Source of the DNA: Acetobacteraceae bacterium
GTDB taxonomy: Bacteria; Pseudomonadota; Alphaproteobacteria; Acetobacterales; Acetobacteraceae
Assembly: GCA_004843345.1 (NCBI GenBank)
Contig: CP039460.1
Location: forward strand, 573,501-637,500
Reading direction: 5' to 3'
Length of the DNA: 64,000 bases
Below the pieces are notes generated by a model. The model ran no database searches, was not told the DNA's origin, and saw only the letters and a list, made by a program, of their open reading frames with translations. Shown here piece after piece: positions 45,568 through 54,809 of this stretch. Numbering within the stretch: position 1 is the first letter of the stretch; the number at the start of each line of letters is the position of its first letter. The position numbers and the translations under genes were made by a program.

Positions 45568-46803
45568 ATGCCGTTTTTTGAGCATGAAGCCTTTATTTGG
45601 CTGTCTGCCATTTCAGCACTGATTGCGCTTTTTGGCGTTATCTATCATTGGATAGGCTTACATCTCATCCGTGAATTTTGTCAGCATGAGGCTGAGTTGC
45701 AGCCTTTGCTGACAAAAGGTGAGAAAAAAGAATGGCCTCGAATCAGTGTCTTTAAGCCACTTTATGGCGATATTCCGCTTTTGAAAGAGGCTTTAGAGAC
45801 TCTTCTCAATCAGGATTATCCCTATTTTGAAATTATTTTTGGTGTGCATGATGCCAAAGACCCTGCGGTTAAAGTCGTTGAAGCCCTCCAGCAGGCTTAC
45901 CCAACCCAAGAAATCAAAATTGTCATCTCCCCAACCAAAAAGGGCATGAATCAAAAAGTTATCAATCTTGGCCATATTCAAAAACGGGCCACTTCAGATA
46001 TTTTTGTGATTGCGGATGCAGATATTCACGTCCCGCCTTATTGGCTGAAATATATTATCCAAGCACTGCAAACACCCAAAACAGCTTTGGTGACTGCCCC
46101 CTATGCTGGCATTTCCGCCCATGCGGTAAATCCTTGGCAGAGTTTTTCACGCCTTGGCATCAATAGCAGCTTTCTCCCAGGGGTTCTTGTTTCCCGTTAT
46201 CTTGGGCGACAGGACTGTTTTGGCGCAACCATGGCACTAACACGTCAAAAACTCGAAGAGCTTGGGGGATTTGAGGCGCTTGAATCCTATGTCGCCGACG
46301 ATGCAAAACTTGCGAATACTGTTCGCAAAACCGATGAAAATGTCGCACTTCTGCCAGCGCTTACCCTCACCAGCGTCACAGAGAATTCCTTTCAAAAACT
46401 TATTCAGCATGAATTACGCTGGGGGCGTACAACAAAAAGCGTTCAGCCCATTGCCTATGCAGCCTCTATCCTGCAATTTTCGCTTGTCTGGTCTGCCTTA
46501 GCACTCCTGTTTCATCCTTCTTGGCTTTTTCTGACTTTTTTCTTCTTCTGCCTCTTTAGCCGCTGGATCAATGTTCTTTGCTCTGAAAACCTTCTCATTC
46601 CAAAGGAAATACAGGCAAAAAGTGAACTTGGAAAACTCTGCTATGCAGCCAGCCTCCTGCCGATTATCTTTTTACGGGAATGGATGGGCGCACTTGTTAT
46701 CCTTATAAGCTTTCTAGGCTCTAAAGTTCACTGGGCTGGACACATTCTTTTTGCACGTTCTATCCGCAAAAAACCGCCTGTTTTCCAGGATGAAGTAGAA
46801 TAG
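45568..46803 (+). CDS. hpnI: HpnI glycosyltransferase of hopanoid side-chain synthesis
   Basis: 411 residues, family 2 glycosyltransferase. An N-terminal helix (IWLSAISALIALFGVIYHWI) is followed by the GT-A domain with the metal-binding DADIHVP and ADDAKL acidic motifs and the QxxRW-like HELRWGRT. C-terminal helices follow. HpnI adds GlcNAc to bacteriohopanetetrol, and HpnK then deacetylates it. Confidence 0.9.
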   Translation: MPFFEHEAFIWLSAISALIALFGVIYHWIGLHLIREFCQHEAELQPLLTKGEKKEWPRISVFKPLYGDIPLLKEALETLLNQDYPYFEIIFGVHDAKDPAVKVVEALQQAYPTQEIKIVISPTKKGMNQKVINLGHIQKRATSDIFVIADADIHVPPYWLKYIIQALQTPKTALVTAPYAGISAHAVNPWQSFSRLGINSSFLPGVLVSRYLGRQDCFGATMALTRQKLEELGGFEALESYVADDAKLANTVRKTDENVALLPALTLTSVTENSFQKLIQHELRWGRTTKSVQPIAYAASILQFSLVWSALALLFHPSWLFLTFFFFCLFSRWINVLCSENLLIPKEIQAKSELGKLCYAASLLPIIFLREWMGALVILISFLGSKVHWAGHILFARSIRKKPPVFQDEVE

Positions 46804-46940
46804 AACGTTTAGCTTAAAAACTGTTCTGTTGGCTGCCTCTTTCGTTCGAACCCTAAAATAGCGTAAAAAGGGAATGTGCTTTATTTGAAGCTCTCTACTT
46901 TTTTCTTCCGAACCTGTTCCAACGGAAATAGCCTTTACCC

Positions 46941-48374
46941 ATGAAAAAAACTCTTTTCTTACAGCCCCCGTCTTTAGACGGATTTGATGGTGGCGCTGGT
47001 TCTCGGTATCAGGCCAAGCGTGAGGTGCGATCTTTTTGGTATCCAACTTGGCTCGCACAGCCTGTTGGCTTGATTGAAGGCGCTCGTCTCATAGATGCGC
47101 CTCCAGCCGATATTTCACTCAAAGAAACACTCGAAGAGGCCAAAAAATACGAGCTGATTATTCTCCATACCTCTGTGCCCTCTTTTCCTTCAGATGCCAA
47201 AGTCGCTGCAAAGATCAGAGAAATCAATCCCAATGTTCTCATTGGAATGGTTGGGCCAAAAGTAGCGGTTTCACCCAGAGAAAGTTTACAAAAAGCCCCT
47301 GCTGTTAATTTTGTGGCTGGAAAAGAATTCGATTTTACCCTTCAAGAAGTTGCCAAACATGTTCCTCTTGCCGAGGTTAAAGGAATCTCTTGGCGTGATG
47401 AAACTGGCAGGATTATCACCAATCCCCCTCGCCCTCTTCTTGAGAATATGGATGACCTGCCTTTTGCATCTCAGGCCTATAAAGAACATCTCCGTATCGA
47501 AGATTATTTCATCGGCTATCTCAAACACCCCTATCTCTCTATTTACACAGGAAGAGGATGCAAATCCCGTTGCACTTTCTGCCTCTGGCCGCAAACCGTA
47601 GGCGGGCATGTGTACCGTACCAGAAGCCCCGAAAATGTTGCGGCGGAAATTAAATGGGCAAAAGAGAATCTGCCACAGGTCAAAGAATTCTTTTTTGACG
47701 ATGACACATTCACAGATGATCTGCCCCGTGCAGAAGAAATTGCCCGTAAAATGGGAAAATTAGGCGTTATTTGGTCCTGCAATGCCAAGGCGAATGTCCC
47801 TTATAAAAGCCTGAAAATCTTTAAAGAGAACGGCTTGCGCCTCCTTTTGGTCGGCTATGAAAGCGGTAACCAGCAAATTCTGCATAATATTAAAAAAGGA
47901 ATGCGGATTGAAGTCGCCCGAAAATTCACACAAGACTGTCACAAGCTCGGCATTAAAATTCACGGCACATTTATTCTTGGTCTTCCGGGGGAGACCCACG
48001 AAACGATTGCGCAAACCATTCAATTTGCCAATGAGATCGACCCGCATACAATTCAGGTCTCCCTTGCAGCCCCTTACCCTGGGACTTTTCTCTATAATCA
48101 GGCCAAAGAAAACGGCTGGCTTATGGCAGAAGACCCGTCTGCATTGATTGATGAGAACGGTGTGCAAATTGCGCCCTTGAGCTATCCGCATCTCTCCCAT
48201 CAGGACATTTTTAACAGCGTTGAGAAATTCTATAAGAAATTCTATTTCCGCCCAAAGAAAATCCTCGCCATTCTCAAAGAGATGTTTTCAGATTGGGAAA
48301 TGATGAAACGGCGCCTTCGGGAAGGTAAAGAGTTTTTTCAATTCTTGAGCGACCGCAAAAAAAGCCAGCATTAA
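46941..48374 (+). CDS. hpnJ: HpnJ radical SAM enzyme
   Basis: 477 residues. A cobalamin-binding-like N-terminal domain is followed by the radical-SAM core with YTGRGCKSRCTFCLWPQTVG (CxxxCxxC) and FDDDTFTDDL. HpnJ makes the cyclitol ether of bacteriohopanetetrol by ring contraction. It ends four bases before hpnK. Confidence 0.9.
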   Translation: MKKTLFLQPPSLDGFDGGAGSRYQAKREVRSFWYPTWLAQPVGLIEGARLIDAPPADISLKETLEEAKKYELIILHTSVPSFPSDAKVAAKIREINPNVLIGMVGPKVAVSPRESLQKAPAVNFVAGKEFDFTLQEVAKHVPLAEVKGISWRDETGRIITNPPRPLLENMDDLPFASQAYKEHLRIEDYFIGYLKHPYLSIYTGRGCKSRCTFCLWPQTVGGHVYRTRSPENVAAEIKWAKENLPQVKEFFFDDDTFTDDLPRAEEIARKMGKLGVIWSCNAKANVPYKSLKIFKENGLRLLLVGYESGNQQILHNIKKGMRIEVARKFTQDCHKLGIKIHGTFILGLPGETHETIAQTIQFANEIDPHTIQVSLAAPYPGTFLYNQAKENGWLMAEDPSALIDENGVQIAPLSYPHLSHQDIFNSVEKFYKKFYFRPKKILAILKEMFSDWEMMKRRLREGKEFFQFLSDRKKSQH

Positions 48375-48378
48375 ATAA

Positions 48379-49218
48379 ATGAAACCTCTCTCACAGACAC
48401 GCCAAGTTCTTTTTTCCGCCGATGATTTTGGAATGTCTGTTGAAATCAATGAGGCGATCGAAAAAGCGCATCTTAACGGCATTCTTTCCACAACAAGCCT
48501 GATGGTTGCAGGCCCAGCGGCGGAAGATGCGATTGCGCGCGCTAAGAAATTGCCCAATCTGAAAATCGGTCTCCATCTTGTTGTCATTGAAGGGGAATCT
48601 CTGCTCCATCTGCCAGCGATTACAGATGAGAAAGGCTGGTTTGGCGGTAATGGTGTCCAACTTGGCTTTAACTATTTCTTCAATGGCAAGGCTCGAAAAG
48701 CATTACACTGCGAAATTGCTGCACAATTCAAAAAATTTCATGAAACAGGTCTCCACCTTGACCATGCGAATGCGCATAAACATATGCATTTGCATCCGCT
48801 AGTTGGTCAGTATCTTCTTAAAGAAGGCCCAAAATACGGCTTAAAGGCGGTTCGTATCCCCAATGAGCCTCTTAAAATTCTTGGCGAAAAGCCTCGGATT
48901 TCAGCAACAATTTTACAAAACTGGACAAAAATCCTACGCTGCCAAATCCAAAAAGCAGGCATGACAACCACAGATTACTGCTTTGGGATTGAATGGTCTG
49001 GCAAATTCACAAAGGAACGCTTACGCTTTCTCCTTCCAAGACTGCCGAAAGGCAGCAGTGAAATCTATTTCCACCCTGCGACTTCCCAAAATGAGCGCCT
49101 TCAAAAATTGATGCCTGCCTATGCACAGGAAGAAGAGCTTCAAACCCTCCTTGATCCGAAAATCCCAGACCTTCTTTCAAAAGAACACATAACACCCATC
49201 CATTGGCAGAATTTATGA
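48379..49218 (+). CDS. hpnK: HpnK deacetylase (YdjC/ChbG family)
   Basis: 279 residues. The metal-site Asp pair is in LFSADDFGMSVEIN, and the His cluster in LDHANAHKHMHLHPLVG. It removes the acetyl group from GlcNAc-bacteriohopanetetrol in the family. It is the last gene of the hpnM-I-J-K set. Confidence 0.88.
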   Translation: MKPLSQTRQVLFSADDFGMSVEINEAIEKAHLNGILSTTSLMVAGPAAEDAIARAKKLPNLKIGLHLVVIEGESLLHLPAITDEKGWFGGNGVQLGFNYFFNGKARKALHCEIAAQFKKFHETGLHLDHANAHKHMHLHPLVGQYLLKEGPKYGLKAVRIPNEPLKILGEKPRISATILQNWTKILRCQIQKAGMTTTDYCFGIEWSGKFTKERLRFLLPRLPKGSSEIYFHPATSQNERLQKLMPAYAQEEELQTLLDPKIPDLLSKEHITPIHWQNL

Positions 49219-49368
49219 ATCAAACGCTCCGCTCTCCTTATTAGAAAATTTCACACGGAAAAATAATTTTTCAACTTTTAGATTTAGAGCAAGCCCCTTC
49301 ATCTCGCTTTCTTTTAGATTTGCGTCTATAAGGAAAAATCTTGTACGCATAGCTTATTGGAGATAAGG

Positions 49369-50496
49369 GTGAAGATTTGGAGCGTTTTAAAGCAGAAAAG
49401 TCTGTATTTTCTTCCGCTTGCAGGACTCTCTGTTTTAGCTGGCTGCCTTCCTCCCATGGGACCGTCCAATCTACGCCGTGACCATATTGCTTATGACCGC
49501 TCTATCGCTAAAGGCCTCCAAGAAGAGCTGCTTTTAAACATTCTCCAGCTGCGTTTTGGCGCACCGCCTATTTTCCTCCAAACACAGGAAATTATTGCCA
49601 GCTATGCCTATGAAAAAGGTGCAAAGGGCTATATCGCAGGATCTCCTTGGGGGGGGGCTGAAGTCTCTAAACAAAACGGACTTGGCATTGCAGGGTCTAT
49701 CAATTTCTCTGATAACCCAACCATCACTTTCCAGCCCATGAATGGCAAACAGCTCAGCACGCTTGTGCTTGCGCCCCTCTCACCAAATCTCATTTTCTCC
49801 CTGCTGCAAACACGCACGCCGATTGACGCCCTGTTTTCTCTCACGTTAGATTCTATGGGAGGCTATGATAATATTCATCATACCATGCGTTCAGAGCGTA
49901 AAAATGCCGCTGCCTCTAAGAATTTCAGTCGTCTTCTCTGGCTGTTGAGACAACTCCAGCTCAATGATGCGATTGAAATAAGTGTGATTCCAAATGACAC
50001 ACCAAAACTCAAAACAAATAATTTCAACCGTGCCTTTGTTAATTTTTTAGAGCCTGAAAATTCAAATATTTTAGAAATGCAGCAAGAAGTCAAAAAACTG
50101 ACGCATCTCAACCCAAAGGATAAAAGTTTTGAAATTGTAAATAAGGTTCACCCCGACAAAAAAGGCGAGGTCGGCTTTAGAACACTTTCGATGCTCTCCA
50201 TCTTAGCCAATGTCTCGGCAACGGTCTCTATCCCTGAAAAAGAAATTGAGGAAGGGATCGCCCCACCGACCTTGACTGATAATATGCTCGAAGGGCGTCC
50301 CGTCATCGTTGTGCATTCTGGACATCATCATTCCAGAGATGCCTTTGTTGAAATTCCTTATCGAAAGACAACCTATTGGATTTCTAAAAAAGATTATCCA
50401 AGCAAAGTTGCCTTTACCCTTTTGCAAATTATCAACTCTCTGGCTGTCAACCCCAAGGAAAACGGGGCGATGGTCACAATTCCTGTTAACCACTAA
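49369..50496 (+). CDS. Lipoprotein, tandem copy 1
   Basis: 375 residues from a GTG start (GGAGATAAGG before it). The lipobox is in LAGLSVLAGC with Cys at about residue 25. Conserved features shared with copy 2: RRDHIAYDRSI, LLLNILQLRFGAPPIF, INFSDNPTITFQPMNG, RTLSMLSILANVSAT and PVIVVHSGHHHS. The family is unknown to me. The two paralogues keep their 5' leaders too, so the duplication unit includes the start region. Confidence 0.75.
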   Translation: MKIWSVLKQKSLYFLPLAGLSVLAGCLPPMGPSNLRRDHIAYDRSIAKGLQEELLLNILQLRFGAPPIFLQTQEIIASYAYEKGAKGYIAGSPWGGAEVSKQNGLGIAGSINFSDNPTITFQPMNGKQLSTLVLAPLSPNLIFSLLQTRTPIDALFSLTLDSMGGYDNIHHTMRSERKNAAASKNFSRLLWLLRQLQLNDAIEISVIPNDTPKLKTNNFNRAFVNFLEPENSNILEMQQEVKKLTHLNPKDKSFEIVNKVHPDKKGEVGFRTLSMLSILANVSATVSIPEKEIEEGIAPPTLTDNMLEGRPVIVVHSGHHHSRDAFVEIPYRKTTYWISKKDYPSKVAFTLLQIINSLAVNPKENGAMVTIPVNH

Positions 50497-50636
50497 TTTC
50501 ATAGGGTCTTAAAACGCTAGAAACAACAAAGACCCTTTAAAACATTTTATATCATATCTCCCCTTTTCTCGCTTTCCATTGCGTTTGTGTCTATAAGGGG
50601 AAGTCTTTGTACCTTTACAGCTTATTGGAGATAAGG

Positions 50637-51764
50637 GTGAAAATTTGGACCGTTTTAAAACAGAGAAGTCTGTATTTTCTTCCACTGGCTAGCCTTTGCG
50701 TTTTAGGAGGCTGTCTGCCACCAATGGGGCCGTCCAATCTCCGCCGTGACCATATTGCCTATGACCGCTCTATCTCCCAAGGCTTGCAGGAAGAGCTGCT
50801 TTTAAACATTCTCCAGCTGCGTTTTGGCGCACCGCCTATTTTCCTCGAAACGCAACAGATTATTGCGAGCTACGCTTATGAAAAAGGCGGAAAAGGCTAT
50901 ATCGCAGGCTCTCCTTGGAAGGGGGCAAACGAAACCGAAGAAAACGGTCTCGGTATTGCCGGCTCTATCAATTTCTCTGATAACCCAACCATCACATTCC
51001 AGCCGATGAATGGCAGCCAGCTCGGCACGCTTGTGCTGGAGCCGCTTTCACCTAACCTTATTTTCTCACTCCTGCAAACACATACACCTGTCGATACGCT
51101 CTTCTCCCTCACATTGGATTCCATCGCAGGCTATGACAATATCCACCATAGCGCACGTTCAGGACGTAAAAACGAAGTCGCCTCTAAAAATTTCACCCGT
51201 TTAATTTGGTTGTTAAGACAGCTTCAAATCGAAGATGCGATTGAAATCAGCGTTGTGCCCAATGAAGCTCCAGAAAGAGACAATGACGGCTTTAACCGTG
51301 CCTTTATTCTTTTCTTAGAGCCTGACAATCCCAAAGTTGCCGATATGCAAAATGAGGTCAGAAAGCTCACAAAACTCGGGCCAAAAGATAAGCAAATTGA
51401 GCTTGTCCATAAACGCCAAGCCGTTAAGAAGGGGGAAATCAATTTCAGAACCCTGTCTATGCTTTCTATTTTAGCAAATGTCTCGGCGACGATTTCAATT
51501 CCAGAAAAAGATATTAAAGAAGGGATTGCACCGCCAACCCTGACCGATAATATGTTGGAAGGCCGTCCTGTGATTGTTGTCCATTCAGGCCACCATCATT
51601 CGGATGAGGCTTTTGTTAAAATTCCGTATGAAGGTGCAACTTATTGGATTTCCAATAAAGATTATCCAAGTAAGCTCGCTTTTACGCTTTTGCAAATTAT
51701 CAATTCTCTCGCTGTAAACAGATCCGAAAATGGCGCTATGGTAACAATCCCTGTTAATCACTAG
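50637..51764 (+). CDS. Lipoprotein, tandem copy 2
   Basis: 375 residues from GTG at 50637 with the same leader. Lipobox VLGGC. By eye about three quarters of positions match copy 1. The differences cluster in the middle (NDTPKLKTNN versus NEAPERDNDG region). Same unknown outer-membrane or periplasmic role assumed. Confidence 0.75.
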   Translation: MKIWTVLKQRSLYFLPLASLCVLGGCLPPMGPSNLRRDHIAYDRSISQGLQEELLLNILQLRFGAPPIFLETQQIIASYAYEKGGKGYIAGSPWKGANETEENGLGIAGSINFSDNPTITFQPMNGSQLGTLVLEPLSPNLIFSLLQTHTPVDTLFSLTLDSIAGYDNIHHSARSGRKNEVASKNFTRLIWLLRQLQIEDAIEISVVPNEAPERDNDGFNRAFILFLEPDNPKVADMQNEVRKLTKLGPKDKQIELVHKRQAVKKGEINFRTLSMLSILANVSATISIPEKDIKEGIAPPTLTDNMLEGRPVIVVHSGHHHSDEAFVKIPYEGATYWISNKDYPSKLAFTLLQIINSLAVNRSENGAMVTIPVNH

Positions 51765-51801
51765 ATTAACTTTAAGGGATGACGTTCTAAGGAGATTATA
51801 A

Positions 51802-52179
51802 ATGTCGCCTAATCGCTTTTCTTTTCTCTTCCGCACGGGCCAGCTTCCACTCGCTCTTCTTCTCATGGGGATCAGTGCCCCTTCATTTGCCTCCAATGCG
51901 CACCGTTTCGGAGAACATTACGCCGAAGAGCGTTTTCATACCCTCCCAAAACGGGAAGTTCTTACCATGGCGCCAAGCTGCGGCCATGGACCTTCACAAT
52001 TACTGGTGACGCATCCTGGAAGCGGCCGCTGCCATCTCAATATGGATGAAAACAAGTCCCATCACAGTAATACAAGCCTTAAAGTCAGAGCTGGCAACCG
52101 AAGCAGCTCCACAGCGCATCATTCACAAATGTTCTCTTCCAGACGGCGCAGCCCTGCACTCGTCCAAGATCCTGATTAA
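51802..52179 (+). CDS. Small secreted His/Ser-rich protein
   Basis: 125 residues. A signal peptide ends near residue 31 (LALLLMGISAPSFASNAHRF). The mature part has two Cys (SCGHGPSQ, GRCHLNM) and is rich in His, Ser and Arg. It follows the lipoprotein pair by 37 bases with GGAGA before the ATG. Unknown function. Confidence 0.6.
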   Translation: MSPNRFSFLFRTGQLPLALLLMGISAPSFASNAHRFGEHYAEERFHTLPKREVLTMAPSCGHGPSQLLVTHPGSGRCHLNMDENKSHHSNTSLKVRAGNRSSSTAHHSQMFSSRRRSPALVQDPD

Positions 52180-52284
52180 GACCTCGTAAAGCGTCATCTT
52201 TCACTTTTCTAAATTTTTCTCTCAGGATAAGATAAAAAGCTTCTTATTGGCAAAACCCGCTTCAAGAAAAACACATTTCATCTT

Positions 52285-52569
52285 ATGTCTCATTTTGTAA
52301 AAATTTCTTTTTTAACATTCTGCGCCTTTTTTGCCTTTTCAGGCGAAAAAACAGCACTTGCGGAGAGCTGTTCTGCTTTGCCTTGCGCTAAAAAAGACCT
52401 CTTGCCCTTCCAAGACCCTTTCCAAAAAAAGAGCCTCCCTCATGGAATCCGCCTTGTCACCATTAATGAGGAAGTGGCTTTTTTAAAACTTTCGTTGCCC
52501 CGCTTGCAATATGAGACACTTTACCAAAAAACAGGCCTCACCTTTCGTCCCTTAAGCCTTTCCGCTTAA
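52285..52569 (+). CDS. Small secreted protein
   Basis: 94 residues with a signal peptide up to ALAES (about residue 27), then two Cys (ESCSALPCAKK) and a short basic tail (LTFRPLSLSA). No family recognised. Confidence 0.5.
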   Translation: MSHFVKISFLTFCAFFAFSGEKTALAESCSALPCAKKDLLPFQDPFQKKSLPHGIRLVTINEEVAFLKLSLPRLQYETLYQKTGLTFRPLSLSA

Positions 52570-52669
52570 TACAGGATTTCAATCTCCTCCCTTTCTTTGA
52601 AAGAAAAGCTTGGTTAAAAAGATAAAGAAGCTTTTCTTCCTCTCCCTAGAACCAAACAGGCTGCTATCC

Positions 52670-53149
52670 ATGTTCAAAAAAACACCCTCTTTTGAAGGAT
52701 CATCTTCTCTTTCCGATTCTGACTCCCGTCCAGCGACTGCAGAAACCCCTTCAGCCCCAACCGTCCCTTCTGTTCCCCGCCGTGTCATAGGCAACCGCCC
52801 TTTTGCTTTTCAATCGGTTGAAGCCCACACGCTTGTGGTCGGTGAAGGCATTCATATCCGTGGCGAAATTTCAAATGCGCAACGCCTTATTATTCAAGGC
52901 AGTGTCAAAACAGAACGCATTGTCTGCACCGACTTTGTCATCGAAGAAAAAGGGAGTTTCGAGGGAACAGTAGAAACCGAAAACGCCGATATTGCAGGAA
53001 TCATGGACGGCGAAATTGTCATTAAAGACAATCTTACCGTACAGTCCACAGGGAAACTGCTTGGCAAAACGCTCTATCGCAAATTAAGGGTCGAACATGG
53101 TGGCCGTATCGTTGGCGATATTGAGGTTTTAGCAGACGATCAAGCCTAA
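52670..53149 (+). CDS. Bactofilin
   Basis: 159 residues from the ATG at 52670. After a Ser/Pro-rich N-terminal tail comes the beta-helical bactofilin domain: VVGEGIHIRGEISNAQRLII, QGSVKTERIVCTDFVIEEKG, ENADIAGIMDGEIVIKDN, GKTLYRKLRVEHGGRIVGDI. Bactofilins polymerise at the membrane and guide cell-shape proteins. An in-frame TTG at 52610 would add 20 residues. Confidence 0.88.
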   Translation: MFKKTPSFEGSSSLSDSDSRPATAETPSAPTVPSVPRRVIGNRPFAFQSVEAHTLVVGEGIHIRGEISNAQRLIIQGSVKTERIVCTDFVIEEKGSFEGTVETENADIAGIMDGEIVIKDNLTVQSTGKLLGKTLYRKLRVEHGGRIVGDIEVLADDQA

Positions 53150-53191
53150 AGCCCTTTTATTTAAATCATTTAACTTATTTCAAAGCATACC

Positions 53192-53893
53192 ATGTCTCAC
53201 AAAAAAAAACTTTCCAATAGCGCCGATGCGATGCCAGAAAGGGTCATTCTTGATCCGCCATTTGGAAAGAAAAAAGTTCTCCTGCATTCCTGCTGCGCCC
53301 CTTGCTCTTGTGAAGTCATGGCGGCCATGCAGGCGGCTGGTATTGATTATTCCGTCTATTTCTATAATCCCAATATTCAGCCAGAAAAAGAATATCTCCT
53401 CCGCAAAGAGGAAAATATCCGCTATGCCAAAAAACATAATATTGAATTTATCGATGCGGATTATGACACCGATAACTGGATGGCCCGTGCCAAAGGCATG
53501 GAATTTGAACCAGAGCGTGGCCTTCGCTGCACAATGTGTTTCGATATGCGCCTAGAAAGAACAGCCCTCTATGCCCATGAAAATGGCTTTCCGGTGATTG
53601 CCAGCTGCCTCGGGATTTCACGCTGGAAAAACCTTGCACAAATCAATGAATCTGGTGAACGTGCCGTAAAACCCTATGATGATGTGAAATATTGGGGCTT
53701 TAACTGGCGGAAAAAAGGCGGTTCTGCCCGCATGATTGCGATCAGCAAAGAAGAGGAATTTTATCAACAGCAATATTGCGGTTGCGCCTACTCCCTCCGA
53801 GATTCCAATAAATGGCGCAAAGAAAACGGCCGCCCAATCATAAAACTCGGCGAAGGGGTTTATACAAATACCCCCGAAACTTCAGAGAATTAA
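53192..53893 (+). CDS. queH: Epoxyqueuosine reductase QueH
   Basis: 233 residues. The Cys-rich N-terminus [14 protein letters not shown] and the later [18 protein letters not shown] and [13 protein letters not shown] hold the Cys ligands of the 4Fe-4S/metal site. It carries out the last step of queuosine synthesis in tRNA. It is followed by a good terminator. Confidence 0.9.
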   Translation: MSHKKKLSNSADAMPERVILDPPFGKKKVLLHSCCAPCSCEVMAAMQAAGIDYSVYFYNPNIQPEKEYLLRKEENIRYAKKHNIEFIDADYDTDNWMARAKGMEFEPERGLRCTMCFDMRLERTALYAHENGFPVIASCLGISRWKNLAQINESGERAVKPYDDVKYWGFNWRKKGGSARMIAISKEEEFYQQQYCGCAYSLRDSNKWRKENGRPIIKLGEGVYTNTPETSEN

Positions 53894-53900
53894 ACCAAAT

Positions 53901-53926
53901 AAAAAGCCCCAAATGGGGCTTTTTTA
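53901..53926 (+). terminator. Terminator after queH
   Basis: AAAAAGCCCC-AAAT-GGGGCTTTTTT, symmetric, so it may also serve gcrA on the other strand. Confidence 0.85.
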
Positions 53927-53946
53927 GACATGATTTAAATTAAAAA

Positions 53947-54621
53947 TTACTTAATCACTTTCCGGACATAGGCTCGTTCACAGTGATGGAGGCAGTATGG
54001 ACGGCCTGGGACGATTTTTTCACCGCAGAAATGGAAATCCGCATCGCCTGGGTCGCCAAACGGCCACTGGCAAGTTAATCCGAGCCTTTTAGGCTGCTGC
54101 GGAACGATTTTCTCTTTCTTTTGCGCTTTTTCTGCCCGTTTGACGGCTCTCAAGCGTTCCGCTTCGGCAGTAAGCGCTGCTTCAGAAAAATCATCGAAAT
54201 TTTCGGCCTCTAAAGGCGTTGCTTTTTTAGAATTTTTTGCCTTTCCAGACTCTTTCGGAAAAACGGGTTTTTCAACAGGCTTTTCCTGTTTTATGGCTGG
54301 CGCTTTAACCGCTTTTTCAACAATGGGCTTAGCTTCCTGTTTCGGTGCTGGCGCTTTTTCAGCCTTTGGCATAGGCTGTGGCTTCGGCGCTTTTGGTGCA
54401 GGCACTTGCTTTACAAAAAGTTCATTTTGATTAGATTTTTCGGCCTCTTGTTTCTTACGGCGGGATTTTATCGGCGATGGACGCGTTGGAAGTTTAAGGC
54501 GGTGCGCTTTTCCAACAACGGCATTTTTAGTTGTCCCTAAACGTCTTCCGATCTCTGCGGTTGAATGACCTTCTGCCCAAAGCTCCCTTAGGTGTTCAAT
54601 TACGTCGTCCGTCCATTCCAT
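53947..54621 (-). CDS. gcrA: GcrA cell-cycle regulator
   Basis: 224 residues. The N-terminal DNA-binding domain MEWTDDVIEHLRELWAEGHS, TAEIGRRLGTTKNAVVGKAH, RLKLPTRPSP is diagnostic. A long Lys/Pro/Ala linker follows. The C-terminal sigma-binding part is LTCQWPFGDPGDADFHFCGE, then PYCLHHCERAYV, with four to five Cys. GcrA acts with sigma-70 at methylated GANTC promoters in alphaproteobacteria. Confidence 0.93.
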   Translation of the reverse strand: MEWTDDVIEHLRELWAEGHSTAEIGRRLGTTKNAVVGKAHRLKLPTRPSPIKSRRKKQEAEKSNQNELFVKQVPAPKAPKPQPMPKAEKAPAPKQEAKPIVEKAVKAPAIKQEKPVEKPVFPKESGKAKNSKKATPLEAENFDDFSEAALTAEAERLRAVKRAEKAQKKEKIVPQQPKRLGLTCQWPFGDPGDADFHFCGEKIVPGRPYCLHHCERAYVRKVIK

Positions 54622-54809
54622 TCCTTACTATCCCTTAACTCATCTCTCATTAATCGGCGCTATATTGACAGTTCCGCCAACGGCTTTCCAGCCAAAAACA
54701 CTTTTCTCAAGCCCAACCTAGAGAGAGATTCATGCAATGTGGCCAAAATCCAACAATACACCTTCTCTGCCAGACTGAGTGCTAAAATTTTATCGATTCG
54801 GTTTCAACT

